From Thiorhodovibrio frisius (GTDB taxonomy: Bacteria; Pseudomonadota; Gammaproteobacteria; Chromatiales; Chromatiaceae): a DNA stretch of 64,000 nucleotides. Below, piece after piece: positions 8,847-18,134 of this stretch. The position numbers and the translations under genes are program-made. The stretch is taken from assembly GCF_033954835.1 (NCBI RefSeq), contig NZ_CP121471.1, positions 1,240,001 through 1,304,000 of the forward strand. Reading direction: 5' to 3'. Position 1 is the stretch's first letter, and each line of letters starts with the position of its first letter. A model generated the notes under the pieces. The model saw only the letters and a program-made list of their open reading frames with translations, did no database searches and had not been told where the DNA came from.

Positions 8847-10169
8847 ATGGCATTGACTGAAGTGGCTGTCGAGCGGCTGCGTGTCGGGGTGTTCATTCAT
8901 CTCGACACCCCCTGGATGCAGCACCCATTTCTGACCAGCAAGTTCAAACTCCGCTCAGAGAAGCAGCTCAAGGTTCTGCGTTCGCTCGGTGTCAAGCTGG
9001 TGCAGGTCGACGCGGAACGCAGTGACTGTGCGCCTTGGGAGCCCGCGGAAGTCCCGCCGCCAAGCCCCGAAGTCGGACTCGAGTCGGCGCTTGATGAGTT
9101 GGCTGAGGAGACCTTGGCCATTGCGGCCGATCCGGATCTGGATGCTGAGACAGCGGCCCTGTGGGAGGAGAAGAACCAGCGTATCCGCAAGCTTAAGGAA
9201 AGACGCGCACGTTTGAACCAATGCGCCAAGCGCTATACCACCTCGGTGATTTCGGCGCGCAAGCTGTTTCCACTGTTGGAGTCCATGCCCGGCGAGGCGC
9301 TGCGCGCGGCCAACGAACTGGTCGCGGGGATGATCGACGAGCTTGGTGCGGATCAGGAAACCACGGTGCAGCTGATCAACCTCAAACATCTCGAGGAGAA
9401 CAGCTATTTTCATGCCATTAATGTGGTGGCACTGGCGCTGGTGTTGGGGCGCGAGCTGGCGCTCAATGTCAGGGATCTGCGCTTGCTTGGGCTAGGCGCG
9501 CTCTTCCATGACCTGGGGCACCAGCAGCTGCCGTCGCAAATTCTGCTCAAGAAAGGGCCTTTCACCAGGCCCGAACTCATGCTCTACCGTCGCCATCCGG
9601 CCATCGGCTTGCAGATGGCCAAGCGCATGCCAACGCTGCCGCGACCGGTGATGGAGATCATCGGCAAGCACCATGAGCATCTTGACGGCAGCGGTTATCC
9701 GCAGGGCCTGCGTGAGCAAGACCTGGGCATGCTGACCCGCGTCATCAGTATCGTGAATCGCTACGATAATCTGTGCAACGGCTTTGCCGCGCGCCGTGGT
9801 CTGTCACCCCATCAGGCTGTTTCCCTGATGTATGCCAAAGAAAAGAGCCACTACGATGGGCAGGTGCTGAGTGCCTTTATCAGCTGTCTGGGCGTCTATC
9901 CTCCAGGCACGGTGGTGCGCCTGGAGGATGAACGACTGGCGGTGGTGACCTCGGTGAACCGCGACGATCTTGCCAAGCCGAATGTGCTGGTTTATGCGCC
10001 TGATGTGCCCAAGGAAGAGGCCGTGATTCTGGATTTATCAGAAGAAGAACTCGGGGTGCGCGAGAGCCTGCATGTCGGTGCCCTGAACCAGGACCAGGTT
10101 GAATATCTGAATGTGTCCGACAAGCTGAGCTATTACTTCGAGAAGAAGAAACACGGGCGGCGTGGGTGA
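8847..10169 (+). CDS. HD-GYP cyclic-di-GMP phosphodiesterase
   Basis: 440 residues. Residues 1–60 match the DUF3391 N-terminal domain seen before many HD-GYP domains (VERLRVGVFIHLDTPWMQHPF). A Lys/Arg-rich helical linker (about 100–150) follows. The HD-GYP core carries the metal pair HD at 221–222 (ALFHDLGH) and the signature HHEHLDGSGYP at about 275–285, so all hallmark residues are present. Members hydrolyse c-di-GMP to GMP, favouring motility over biofilm. It converges with hslO (9-base gap). The window also holds a GGDEF enzyme at 50267, which would make the substrate. Confidence 0.9.
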   Translation: MALTEVAVERLRVGVFIHLDTPWMQHPFLTSKFKLRSEKQLKVLRSLGVKLVQVDAERSDCAPWEPAEVPPPSPEVGLESALDELAEETLAIAADPDLDAETAALWEEKNQRIRKLKERRARLNQCAKRYTTSVISARKLFPLLESMPGEALRAANELVAGMIDELGADQETTVQLINLKHLEENSYFHAINVVALALVLGRELALNVRDLRLLGLGALFHDLGHQQLPSQILLKKGPFTRPELMLYRRHPAIGLQMAKRMPTLPRPVMEIIGKHHEHLDGSGYPQGLREQDLGMLTRVISIVNRYDNLCNGFAARRGLSPHQAVSLMYAKEKSHYDGQVLSAFISCLGVYPPGTVVRLEDERLAVVTSVNRDDLAKPNVLVYAPDVPKEEAVILDLSEEELGVRESLHVGALNQDQVEYLNVSDKLSYYFEKKKHGRRG

Positions 10170-10178
10170 GGCAAAGAA

Positions 10179-11054
10179 TTACTGCCGTTGCGGCGGAGCT
10201 GTGCTCGGTACGCTGCTGGCGAAAAGTTCGCTGACATCCACGGCATCGAAGCGATAGTTCCGGTTGCAGAATTCGCAGGTCACCTCCACTGCCCCGCGCT
10301 CGGCGATCAGTGCCTCGAGGTCGTCTTGGCCGAGCGCGCGCAGGGTGGTGGCGATGCGCGTGCGCGAGCAAGTGCAGCGGAAGGTGATCAGATCGGGCTC
10401 GAACACTCTAACCTGCTCGGTGTGGAACAGGCGATGGAGCAGCTGGTGAAAGGGTAGCTTGAGCATCTCGACACTGTTTAGGGTGTCGGCCAGCAATTGG
10501 CAGCGATCCCAGTTGTCTTCGTCGCTGCTGGTCTGTCCTGGCAGGCGCTGTAGCAGCAGGCCGAAGGCCGCATTGTCGCCAATGGCCAGCCATAGCCGGG
10601 TGGGAAGCTGTTCGGAGACGTCGAAATAGTGCCCGATGGCGGCGGCCAGGCTGTCGCCTTGCAGCGGTACCACACCCTGATAGCTCTGCCCCGCGTCGGG
10701 TTCGATGGTCATCACCAATTGCGCGGGGCCGAGCAGGTCGGTCAGGTGAGTGCTGCCCAGAGGCTCGCGCCAGCGCGCCAGACCGCGCAGGCTGTGGTCA
10801 TGCGTGGCCTGGGCAATCAGCGTATGCAGGGGGCCGTCGCCGCGTACCTGGAGTGTCAGGCTGCCCTCAAACTTTAGTGTGGCGCTCAGCAGCACGGCGC
10901 TGACCAGCGCCTCGCCCAAAGGCTGGCGCACCGCCGGCGGATAGGTATGGCGTTCAAGCACCGCGCGCCAGCTTGCATCAAGCCGCACCAACTCGCCGCG
11001 CACGCCCAGTTGTTCAAGCAGAAAGCGTTGTAGCCGGTCGGCATCGGGGATCAT
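10179..11054 (-). CDS. hslO: Hsp33 redox-regulated chaperone
   Basis: 291 residues, the normal Hsp33 length. The C-terminal zinc switch is intact: FRCTCSR (CxC) and, about 27 residues later, VTCEFCNRNYRF (CxxC). On oxidation these cysteines form disulfides and activate holdase function. The N-terminal domain shows the family's LSATLKFEGSLTLQVRGDGPL segment. Reads away from the metallophosphoesterase gene with a 9-base gap (11054/11064), so the thiamine-binding-like, phosphoesterase and hslO genes probably form one minus-strand operon. Confidence 0.95.
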   Translation of the reverse strand: MIPDADRLQRFLLEQLGVRGELVRLDASWRAVLERHTYPPAVRQPLGEALVSAVLLSATLKFEGSLTLQVRGDGPLHTLIAQATHDHSLRGLARWREPLGSTHLTDLLGPAQLVMTIEPDAGQSYQGVVPLQGDSLAAAIGHYFDVSEQLPTRLWLAIGDNAAFGLLLQRLPGQTSSDEDNWDRCQLLADTLNSVEMLKLPFHQLLHRLFHTEQVRVFEPDLITFRCTCSRTRIATTLRALGQDDLEALIAERGAVEVTCEFCNRNYRFDAVDVSELFASSVPSTAPPQRQ

Positions 11055-11063
11055 GGGCGTTGC

Positions 11064-11939
11064 TTACCTGTGGTTGTTGTTGTGCTGCGGCTCAGTGCGC
11101 AGAAATTGGTCGACCGACCATTGCAGATCGACTTCTCCCGCCATCACGGCGGCCTCGTACTGGTGACGCCAGTGCGCGAGCAGGGGCCGCGCCTGTTGCC
11201 ACTCGGCAAAAATCACCTGCGCGAGCGGGCCGCCCTGATCGAGAAAGCCGGATTCCTCGAAGCGACGCGTGCTTTGTTCGCGATCATAGTCGAAGCGGCG
11301 GATCTCAGTGTGCCAGCGTCCGCGATAAAAGCTGAATAGCCCAAGGCTGCCACGCGGGTCGTCGTCGAACGGCGAGCCGACCGAACCGACGTTGACGATA
11401 TCCATGCCTAAGACCCTGCGCGTATGGACCTTGTGGGTGTGACCGGTAATGTACAGGGCCAGATCGGCGGGCAGCTTGTCTTGCAGGGATTCATCTGCGG
11501 TGCGCGGCGAGATGCCATCGCGATTTCCGGCCAAGGTGCCATGGGCGATGTGGACCCAAAGATCGGCGCCGCAGCCCGGTCTGTCGCCCGGCGCATCGAA
11601 GCACAGATGATCCGGCCAATGGTCTAGCCTTTGGGCAAGCTCGCCGAGCTGGCGGCAGGTCCAGTCGGTAAAAGCGAACATGGCCTGTTCCTGAGGCGTG
11701 CGCGCGCCCTCGCGGCTCCAGCGCGAGACCCAGGCCTCGTGATTGCCGCGCACGGCCAGCCAGCCGTGCTGGCGGCGGCGTTGCTCGAACAACGCCAGGC
11801 AGCTGTGGTTGTCCGGGCCGCGGTTGATCAGATCGCCAGCAGTGGCAACCAGATCCGGCTGCCAGGCGTCGATGATGGCGATGGCCTGCTCGAAGGCCTG
11901 GATGTTGCCCTGCACGTCCGAGAAGACGGCGACTTTCAT
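11064..11939 (-). CDS. Calcineurin-like metallophosphoesterase
   Basis: 291 residues with all five metallophosphatase blocks: VAVFSDVQGN (Asp with following Gln in place of the more usual His), TAGDLINRGPD, VRGNHEAWV, the HIAHGTL block and ITGHTHKVHTRRV. The architecture is that of YfcE/Ser-Thr phosphatase-like enzymes. Gln in place of His in the first block (D-x-H becomes D-V-Q) also occurs in the DR1281/YmdB-like and some ApaH-like members. The start overlaps the upstream gene stop by ATGA at 11936–11939. Substrate unknown. Confidence 0.85.
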   Translation of the reverse strand: MKVAVFSDVQGNIQAFEQAIAIIDAWQPDLVATAGDLINRGPDNHSCLALFEQRRRQHGWLAVRGNHEAWVSRWSREGARTPQEQAMFAFTDWTCRQLGELAQRLDHWPDHLCFDAPGDRPGCGADLWVHIAHGTLAGNRDGISPRTADESLQDKLPADLALYITGHTHKVHTRRVLGMDIVNVGSVGSPFDDDPRGSLGLFSFYRGRWHTEIRRFDYDREQSTRRFEESGFLDQGGPLAQVIFAEWQQARPLLAHWRHQYEAAVMAGEVDLQWSVDQFLRTEPQHNNNHR

Positions 11940-12304
11940 TGGCTGGTGGTTCCCTTGGTTGATTGCCCGGTAACCGCTCGTCGAGTCTGTTGCTCGGTGC
12001 CCTGGCGCAGACGCTGATTGACGGAAGCGACCTTGCCGCTCAGACGTTGGTTGGCGTGGGCTCGAATGTCGAGCTTGGCGGTCGCGTAGACGCGCTCGCA
12101 GCCGTGCTCGGCAAGGATTGCGTGGGCGCTTTCAATCAGCGCCAGGGCCTGAGCGAGGGAGTCAGTTTCGATCAGGGTGCCCATGGCGGTGAGTTGGTAG
12201 TCATGACCGCTGGCAGCGATCATCTCGACGACTGGGGCGATGAAAGGGCTCAGGCTGCTACCCTGGTCAACCGGAAAAATACTCAGGTCAAGCAAGACGG
12301 ACAT
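11936..12304 (-). CDS. MTH1187/YqgV-family thiamine-binding-like protein
   Basis: 122 residues. The N-terminal 95 residues match the small ferredoxin-fold family (DUF77): MSVLLDLSIFPVDQGSSLSPFIAPVVEMI, then YQLTAMGTLIETDSLAQALALIESAHAIL and CERVYATAKLDIRAHANQR. These were shown to bind thiamine-like ligands in some members. A basic, Gln-rich tail of about 25 residues is extra. The start at 12304 has GGAG eight bases upstream; an in-frame upstream extension to 12355 lacks that support. Confidence 0.8.
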   Translation of the reverse strand: MSVLLDLSIFPVDQGSSLSPFIAPVVEMIAASGHDYQLTAMGTLIETDSLAQALALIESAHAILAEHGCERVYATAKLDIRAHANQRLSGKVASVNQRLRQGTEQQTRRAVTGQSTKGTTSQ

Positions 12305-12310
12305 GGCAGG

Positions 12311-12378
12311 TTCTCCGGGTTGGGGCTGTGCTTGCCGTGAACCACAGGAAGCCATTCTCCGGGCTGGTTGGGGCTGTG
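12311..12378. repeat. Imperfect direct repeat (two copies)
   Basis: 12311–12330 reads TTCTCCGGGTTGGGGCTGTG. 12355–12378 is the same with CTGG added after CCGGG. A 24-base gap separates them. The first copy contains the ribosome site of the thiamine-binding-like gene on the minus strand. It is probably a local duplication. Confidence 0.6.
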
Positions 12379-12680
12379 GCGTTGAAGGATGTTAATGCAA
12401 AGCGGCTGTCAGATGCATGAGCAGGGCGGCGCCTGATTGGCGGAAAATGCTCAGCTTGGAGCCCAGACTCCGCGCGGCGCAGGGCAACCAGCGCGGGTTC
12501 ATGCCTTTTCAGTCTGGCTCGGGTGAGCAAGTTATCGTGCAATCTGCGCCGATTCAATCCAAAATGATCTCTTGTGCTTTGGCATTGGCCCGCGCTTTAG
12601 CCCTTGCCATTCTGAGCCAGTCCCCCCTTGCGACCATGCGCTTTCGCATGCGACCACGGGGCGCCATGGCGTTTTGCACG

Positions 12681-12725
12681 CTGAGCCTTAAGACGGTGAG
12701 CCTGAAGACTTTGAGCCAGACAAGG
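12681..12725 (+). repeat. 15-bp tandem repeat, three units
   Basis: The units are CTGAGCCTTAAGACG, GTGAGCCTGAAGACT and TTGAGCCAGACAAGG; the third is degenerate. The core NTGAGCC recurs every 15 bases. The array abuts AAGGGAG (12722–12728), the ribosome site of the next gene. Confidence 0.6.
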
Positions 12726-12735
12726 GAGAGTGAGA

Positions 12736-13206
12736 TTGAATATTGAGACCAGCCTCGACGGACTTGCCGAGCCTGATTGGGACAGCCCGCTGCAGGTTAC
12801 CCTGACTCCGGAGCTGCTGGCAAAGACCTTGATGGATACTGCGACTGCTGTCCATACTGGCTGGGAGAGCTGTGTGCAGGATGACTCCGTGCTGAATCAG
12901 ATCGTCGCCATGGATGACTCGGGTCAGAATTCCGTGCGCCTGATTGAACAGGAGTTTGCCGATGAAGAAGAAGTCGATGTGGTTTGGCACGACTGGGCGC
13001 TCGAGATTTGCGTTGGTCGGGTCATGACCATCGGCCACTGGCACCTGCGTAACGACTCCCCTCCAGTCGACTGGGAATGGCACGCGCGCCAAGCGGAGAA
13101 CGCCTTTCAGCAGGCCTGCGTGCTCATCGGTCGTCGCGCCCGCCGTGGCCTCTGGGTGGAGGAAGCCATGCCGCATGAACTGCCGCCGCGCTCCCATCGC
13201 CACTGA
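12736..13206 (+). CDS. Hypothetical acidic protein
   Basis: 156 residues, not recognised. The chain is strongly acidic (EQEFADEEEVDVVWHDWALEI) with several Trp and a basic C-terminus rich in Arg and His. No signal peptide or membrane helix is seen. Start choice: AAGGGAG at 12722–12728 lies 7 bases before TTG 12736, ideal spacing, while the GTG at 12730 is only 1 base from it. So TTG is preferred over GTG. Codon usage is like that of its neighbours. It stands alone between two intergenic gaps that contain repeats. Confidence 0.65.
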   Translation: MNIETSLDGLAEPDWDSPLQVTLTPELLAKTLMDTATAVHTGWESCVQDDSVLNQIVAMDDSGQNSVRLIEQEFADEEEVDVVWHDWALEICVGRVMTIGHWHLRNDSPPVDWEWHARQAENAFQQACVLIGRRARRGLWVEEAMPHELPPRSHRH

Positions 13207-13264
13207 GGCGATTTGTGGGAAAATCCGGTGGTGGCAAATGCATGCACTGGTCAGAATCGATAGG

Positions 13265-13317
13265 CTGATATACCAATCGCCCGGCCCAGAATGAGCCGAA
13301 ATCTCAAAGGGTTTCAG
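13265..13317 (-). repeat. Dispersed repeat copy B (uninterrupted)
   Basis: Read on the minus strand: CTGAAACCCTTTGAGATTTC, then GGCTCATTCTGGGCCGGGCG, then ATTGGTATATCAG. It matches 1885–1921 plus 2031–2044 at about 45 of 51 positions. It lies between the stop of the acidic protein and the start of the small membrane protein. Reading across it shows no gene. Confidence 0.65.
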
Positions 13318-13398
13318 TAAACATCAATCCACAGAAATCATCCAAGGCCATCAGCCAGCATCCATAACAATCAGATTGACCACGAAAGGAGAGTATCG

Positions 13399-13656
13399 AT
13401 GTCCCATCGACTGCTAGTACTGGGTTGCGAAACCATGCGCGACGGCGTCGTTGTTGCCGGGATTTTCTTTGCGGCGGCGGTCGCCCTGTTTATGGCTGCG
13501 CGCTTTGTGGTTCCTGCGGAGGTTGCACATTTGCAGGCGATTGTCCTGCTGCTCGCGCTCGTTCTGATCATGCTCGCGCCTGTGGTGCTGATCTCCACAT
13601 TCCTGCTGTCGGTGCTACCCGGTGCGCGGGAGAAGCTCGGGCGTTGCGAGCACTAA
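13399..13656 (+). CDS. Small two-helix membrane protein, unknown
   Basis: 85 residues. Two strong membrane segments are seen: VVVAGIFFAAAVALFMAARF (about 17–36) and AIVLLLALVLIMLAPVVLIS (about 47–66), with short polar ends and a basic C-terminus. AGGAGA six bases before the ATG supports the start. I recognise no family. The stop overlaps that of convergent purN by 4 bases (13653–13656), so this gene and purN share an end. Confidence 0.7.
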   Translation: MSHRLLVLGCETMRDGVVVAGIFFAAAVALFMAARFVVPAEVAHLQAIVLLLALVLIMLAPVVLISTFLLSVLPGAREKLGRCEH

Positions 13657-14396
13657 CAATTCGGCGGCAGGCTGACGGGCGCTGTCAGTAATTTACCATC
13701 AAGCCGGGCGCGCTTGTCCGGGTCGAGGCACAGGCGTCCGCTGGCAAACCAGCGCACTGCTTCGGGGTAGATTTTGTGTTCCTGCTTTAGCACCCGGGCG
13801 GCAAGGCGGTCGTCGTCGTCGTCGGGCAGCACCGGGACTCGCGCCTGCAAAATTGGCGGACCGCCGTCGAGTTCCTCGGTGACGAAATGCACTGTGGCGC
13901 CATGTTCGCTATCGCCTGCGGCCAAAGCGCGCGCGTGGGTGTGCAGGCCTTGGTATTTCGGCAGCAGAGACGGATGAATGTTAAGCAGTCGGCCCAGGTA
14001 GTGGCGGACAAAGTCGGGCGTCAGGATGCGCATGAAGCCCGCGAGGACCACCAGCGCAGGATCGAAGCTGTCGATCAGTGCCATGAGTGCGGTATCGAAG
14101 GCGGCACGGTCGTCAAATAGTCTGTGATTCAGTACGGCCGTGCTGATGCCGGCGGCCTCAGCCCGCTCGAGGCCACGAACGTCCGGGACATTGCTGATCA
14201 CAGCGCGGATGACGATGGGTAAGTCGCCTCCCTGTTGGCCATCGATCAGGGCTTGCAGGTTGCTGCCGCTGCCTGAGATCAGCACTACGACTGCCAAAGG
14301 GTTTCGAGTTGGTTCGGGACTCTTGCTGGAGGGTTTGGTGGCGAGATCGAGTTCCGGGTTCGGCTGAAATTCACCCTGAGGGATGTCTGGGATCAT
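13653..14396 (-). CDS. purN: Phosphoribosylglycinamide formyltransferase
   Basis: 247 residues. PurN transfers a formyl group from 10-formyl-THF to GAR in purine synthesis. The motifs are VVLISGSGSNLQALID (phosphate site), the catalytic NIHPSLLPKYQGLHTH with Asn and His, and ELDGGPPILQARVPV with the active-site Asp. There is an N-terminal extension of about 35 Pro/Glu-rich residues compared with the enterobacterial enzyme; no better internal start with a ribosome site was found. The gene follows purM after 56 bases that contain a REP-like repeat. Last gene of the run glgC-rmlBAC-purMN. Confidence 0.93.
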   Translation of the reverse strand: MIPDIPQGEFQPNPELDLATKPSSKSPEPTRNPLAVVVLISGSGSNLQALIDGQQGGDLPIVIRAVISNVPDVRGLERAEAAGISTAVLNHRLFDDRAAFDTALMALIDSFDPALVVLAGFMRILTPDFVRHYLGRLLNIHPSLLPKYQGLHTHARALAAGDSEHGATVHFVTEELDGGPPILQARVPVLPDDDDDRLAARVLKQEHKIYPEAVRWFASGRLCLDPDKRARLDGKLLTAPVSLPPNC

Positions 14397-14411
14397 AGTG
14401 TTACCACGAAT

Positions 14412-14456
14412 CTCATGGATTCATTCGCCGGAGTGGCCGGGGTCCATGAGCCTTAG
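14412..14456 (-). repeat. REP-like 3'-end element, purM copy
   Basis: Arms CTCATGGA (14412–14419) and TCCATGAG (14443–14450) are exact inverted repeats; the loop contains CCGGAGTGGCCGG. The block GGATTCAT…CCATGAGCCTTAG is shared with copies near 24535 and 55435. On the minus strand it begins at the purM stop codon itself (TAAGGCTCATGGACC). It may act as a transcript end or a processing stem between purM and purN. Confidence 0.7.
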
Positions 14457-15499
14457 TTGTAACGGACTTCCGGGGCGCCTTGATTTGCATCGATGCGTCC
14501 AATCACCCATGCCTGTTCGCCGGCCTTGTTGAATGCCGCCAATGCTTCATCGGTGCGCTCAGGTGGCAGCAATACCAGCAGTCCCACACCGCAGTTGAAG
14601 GTGCGGCGCATTTCTGCATCAAGGATGCCTCCCTGCTGCTGTAGCCAGGCGAAGACCGGTGGTAGGGTCCAGCTCGAGAGATCAATGATTGCCTTGGTGT
14701 TCGGTGGCATGACACGGGGCAGGTTGTCGGTGATGCCACCGCCGGTGATGTGCGCCAGGGCATGGATGTCGAGTGTCTCGATCAATGGCAGCAGAGAGCG
14801 CACATAGATGCGGGTGGGAGCGAGCAGGGCATCGATCAGGCTGGCGTCGCCGCAAGGGTCGGTCAGTTCAGCGCCGCTGCGCTCGAGTACCTGGCGAATC
14901 AGGGAGTAGCCGTTGGAATGCGGGCCGGAGGAGGCCAGCGCGATAATGTTGTCGCCGACCTGCACGCGCTCGGGGCCAAGCAGGGCGTCCTTTTCAGCGA
15001 GGCCGACGCAGAAGCCGGCCAAGTCGTAGTCTCCGGTCTGGTACATGCCGGGCATTTCGGCGGTCTCACCGCCGATCAGGGCGCAGCCGGCCTGGCGGCA
15101 GCCCTCGGCGATGCCGGCGATCACGGCGGTGGCAATATCGAGTTCCAGCTTGCCGGTGGCATAGTAGTCGAGAAAGAACAGCGGCTCGGCGCCCGTGACC
15201 AAAATATCATTGGCGCACATCGCGACCAGATCGATGCCGATGCCATCATGGCGGCCGGTGTCAATTGCCAGCTTGAGCTTGGTGCCGACGCCGTCGGTGC
15301 CCGAGACCAGCACCGGGTTGCGGTAGCGGCCCAAGGGCAGCTCGAACAGGCCACCGAAGCCGCCCAACCGGCCGACGCCGGGGCGCGCGGTGGCAGCGGC
15401 GAGCGGCTTGATGCGCTCGACCAACTCGGCGCCGGCGTCGATATCAACACCAGCGCTGCGGTAGTCGAGCGGTGGTTGGGATATGGGTGTCTGGCTCAT
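14453..15499 (-). CDS. purM: Phosphoribosylformylglycinamidine cyclo-ligase
   Basis: 348 residues, the normal length. PurM closes the imidazole ring of AIR using ATP. Seen are [20 protein letters not shown] near the N-terminus, [38 protein letters not shown], and the glycine-rich [11 protein letters not shown]. The start at 15499 (MSQTPI) lies 10 bases after the rmlC stop; a longer frame running back into rmlC is a shadow. So it is coupled to the rhamnose operon, an unusual but tight arrangement. Confidence 0.95.
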   Translation of the reverse strand: MSQTPISQPPLDYRSAGVDIDAGAELVERIKPLAAATARPGVGRLGGFGGLFELPLGRYRNPVLVSGTDGVGTKLKLAIDTGRHDGIGIDLVAMCANDILVTGAEPLFFLDYYATGKLELDIATAVIAGIAEGCRQAGCALIGGETAEMPGMYQTGDYDLAGFCVGLAEKDALLGPERVQVGDNIIALASSGPHSNGYSLIRQVLERSGAELTDPCGDASLIDALLAPTRIYVRSLLPLIETLDIHALAHITGGGITDNLPRVMPPNTKAIIDLSSWTLPPVFAWLQQQGGILDAEMRRTFNCGVGLLVLLPPERTDEALAAFNKAGEQAWVIGRIDANQGAPEVRYN

Positions 15500-15509
15500 T
15501 GAAAGATTG

Positions 15510-16082
15510 TCAGCTGTGGGCGGCGGGGTCGAACACTGGCAATCGCTCCGGGGTGATCTCGGCCAGGGGTAAGGCGGCGCGGTCGGCATCTGACAGGATG
15601 GGGTCACCTTTCAACGGCCAGTCGATGCCAATAGCTGGGTCGTCCCAACGCACCGAGAACTGGGTCTCGGGGTGGTAGGCGTCGGTGCACTTGTAGTTAA
15701 AGAGCGCATCTTCGCCGGTGACCAGATAGCCGTGGGCGAAGCCGGCTGGCACCCAGAACTGGCGTTTGTTCTCGCCGCTCAGAAGGCAGCCATGCCAACG
15801 CCCGAAGCTCGGCGAGCCACGACGCACATCGACGGCGACATCGAAGACCTCGCCTTGCAGCACTTGCACTAGTTTCCCTTGGGCGTAGGGGTTCTGCAGA
15901 TGCAGCCCGCGCAGCACGCCTTGGCGGGAATAGGCCAGATTGTCCTGCACAAACTCCGGGCCGATGCCGGCCTCGGCGTAGCGCTCCTGCTGCCAGGTCT
16001 CGACAAAAAAGCCGCGCTCGTCGCCAAAGACCTGGGGTTCGATGATGAGGACGTCTGGCAGCGCTGTGGTGAGAATATTCAC
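15510..16082 (-). CDS. rmlC: dTDP-4-dehydrorhamnose 3,5-epimerase
   Basis: 190 residues of the RmlC cupin family. Seen are [30 protein letters not shown] with the catalytic His (LRGLH), the [18 protein letters not shown] strand, and [10 protein letters not shown]. It inverts C3 and C5 of dTDP-4-keto-6-deoxyglucose, the step before reduction to dTDP-L-rhamnose. It follows rmlA by 45 bases. No rmlD (the final reductase) occurs in this window. Confidence 0.95.
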   Translation of the reverse strand: MNILTTALPDVLIIEPQVFGDERGFFVETWQQERYAEAGIGPEFVQDNLAYSRQGVLRGLHLQNPYAQGKLVQVLQGEVFDVAVDVRRGSPSFGRWHGCLLSGENKRQFWVPAGFAHGYLVTGEDALFNYKCTDAYHPETQFSVRWDDPAIGIDWPLKGDPILSDADRAALPLAEITPERLPVFDPAAHS

Positions 16083-16127
16083 AATGGTGGGTTCTCGATG
16101 CGTTCTGGAGTGTAGGCGATTCGCGGG

Positions 16128-16999
16128 TCAGTTGGTCGGCAACAGGCGCAGAAGATAGTCGCCATAGCCGCTCTTGCGCAGGGGCTCGGCCAGGACGCGC
16201 AACTGTTCGGCGTCGATCCAGCGGTTCAGAAAGGCCATTTCCTCGGGCGCGCAGATCTTGAGTCCCTGGCGCTGCTCAATGGCCTGAATGAAATTGGCCG
16301 CTTGTAGCAGAGATTCCTGGGTGCCGGTGTCGAGCCAGGCGATGCCGCGGCCGAGTTTTTCCAGATACAGCTCGCCTCTGGCCAGATAGCAGTTGTTGAG
16401 GTCAGTGATTTCGAGCTCGCCACGCGGTGAAGGCCGCAGCTCCGCGGCGATGTCGCACACCTGCTCGTCATAGAAATAGAGACCCGTCACTGCATGCTGG
16501 GACTTTGGCTTGGCCGGCTTTTCCTCCAGGCTGATCACCTGGCCTTCAGTATTGAATTCGGCTACGCCATAGCGTTCCGGGTCGCGGACCTGATAGCCAA
16601 AGACAGTGGCGCCCTTGGTTCGGGCGGCGGCGCTTTTTAAGCAGGGTGTCAGCCCACCGCCGTAGAAAATGTTATCACCCAGAATCAAACAGCTGGGTTG
16701 TCCGGCAATGAAATCCCGGCCGATCAGAAAGGCCTGCGCCAGACCGCCCGGCTCGGGTTGCACGGCGTAGTCCAGCGATAGACCCCATTGGCTGCCATCA
16801 CCAAGCAAAGTGCGAAAGGCCGTTTGGTCCTGCGGCGTGGTGATAACCAGAATCTCGCGAATCCCGGCCAGCATTAGCACCGAGAGCGGATAGTAGATCA
16901 TCGGCTTGTCATAGACGGGCATCAGTTGCTTGCTGACCGCAATGGTGAGCGGATGCAACCGGGTGCCGGCACCGCCGGCGAGGATAATGCCTTTGCGTG

Positions 17000-17003
<4 letters not shown>
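16128..17003 (-). CDS. rmlA: Glucose-1-phosphate thymidylyltransferase
   Basis: 291 residues. The nucleotide-binding start is [17 protein letters not shown] with [18 protein letters not shown], both diagnostic for Rml[18 protein letters not shown] and LGDNIFYG carry the substrate site and metal-binding Asp. It makes dTDP-glucose from dTTP and glucose-1-phosphate. The start at 17003 overlaps the rmlB stop by ATGA; the longer in-frame extension lies inside rmlB and is rejected. Confidence 0.96.
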
Positions 17004-18094
<1,091 letters not shown>

Positions 18095-18134
18095 TCGAAC
18101 CCCTTAGGTGATTTCTGCCGTGCCCGCTGCGCCC

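Larger units (their letters stand above)
12305..12735. other. 431-base intergenic region
   Basis: No gene is convincing here. It holds an imperfect direct repeat at 12311–12330 and 12355–12378, and a 15-base tandem repeat (12681–12725) that runs into the ribosome site of the next gene. Both flanking genes read away from it, so it must hold two promoters, which I could not place with confidence. Confidence 0.5.
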
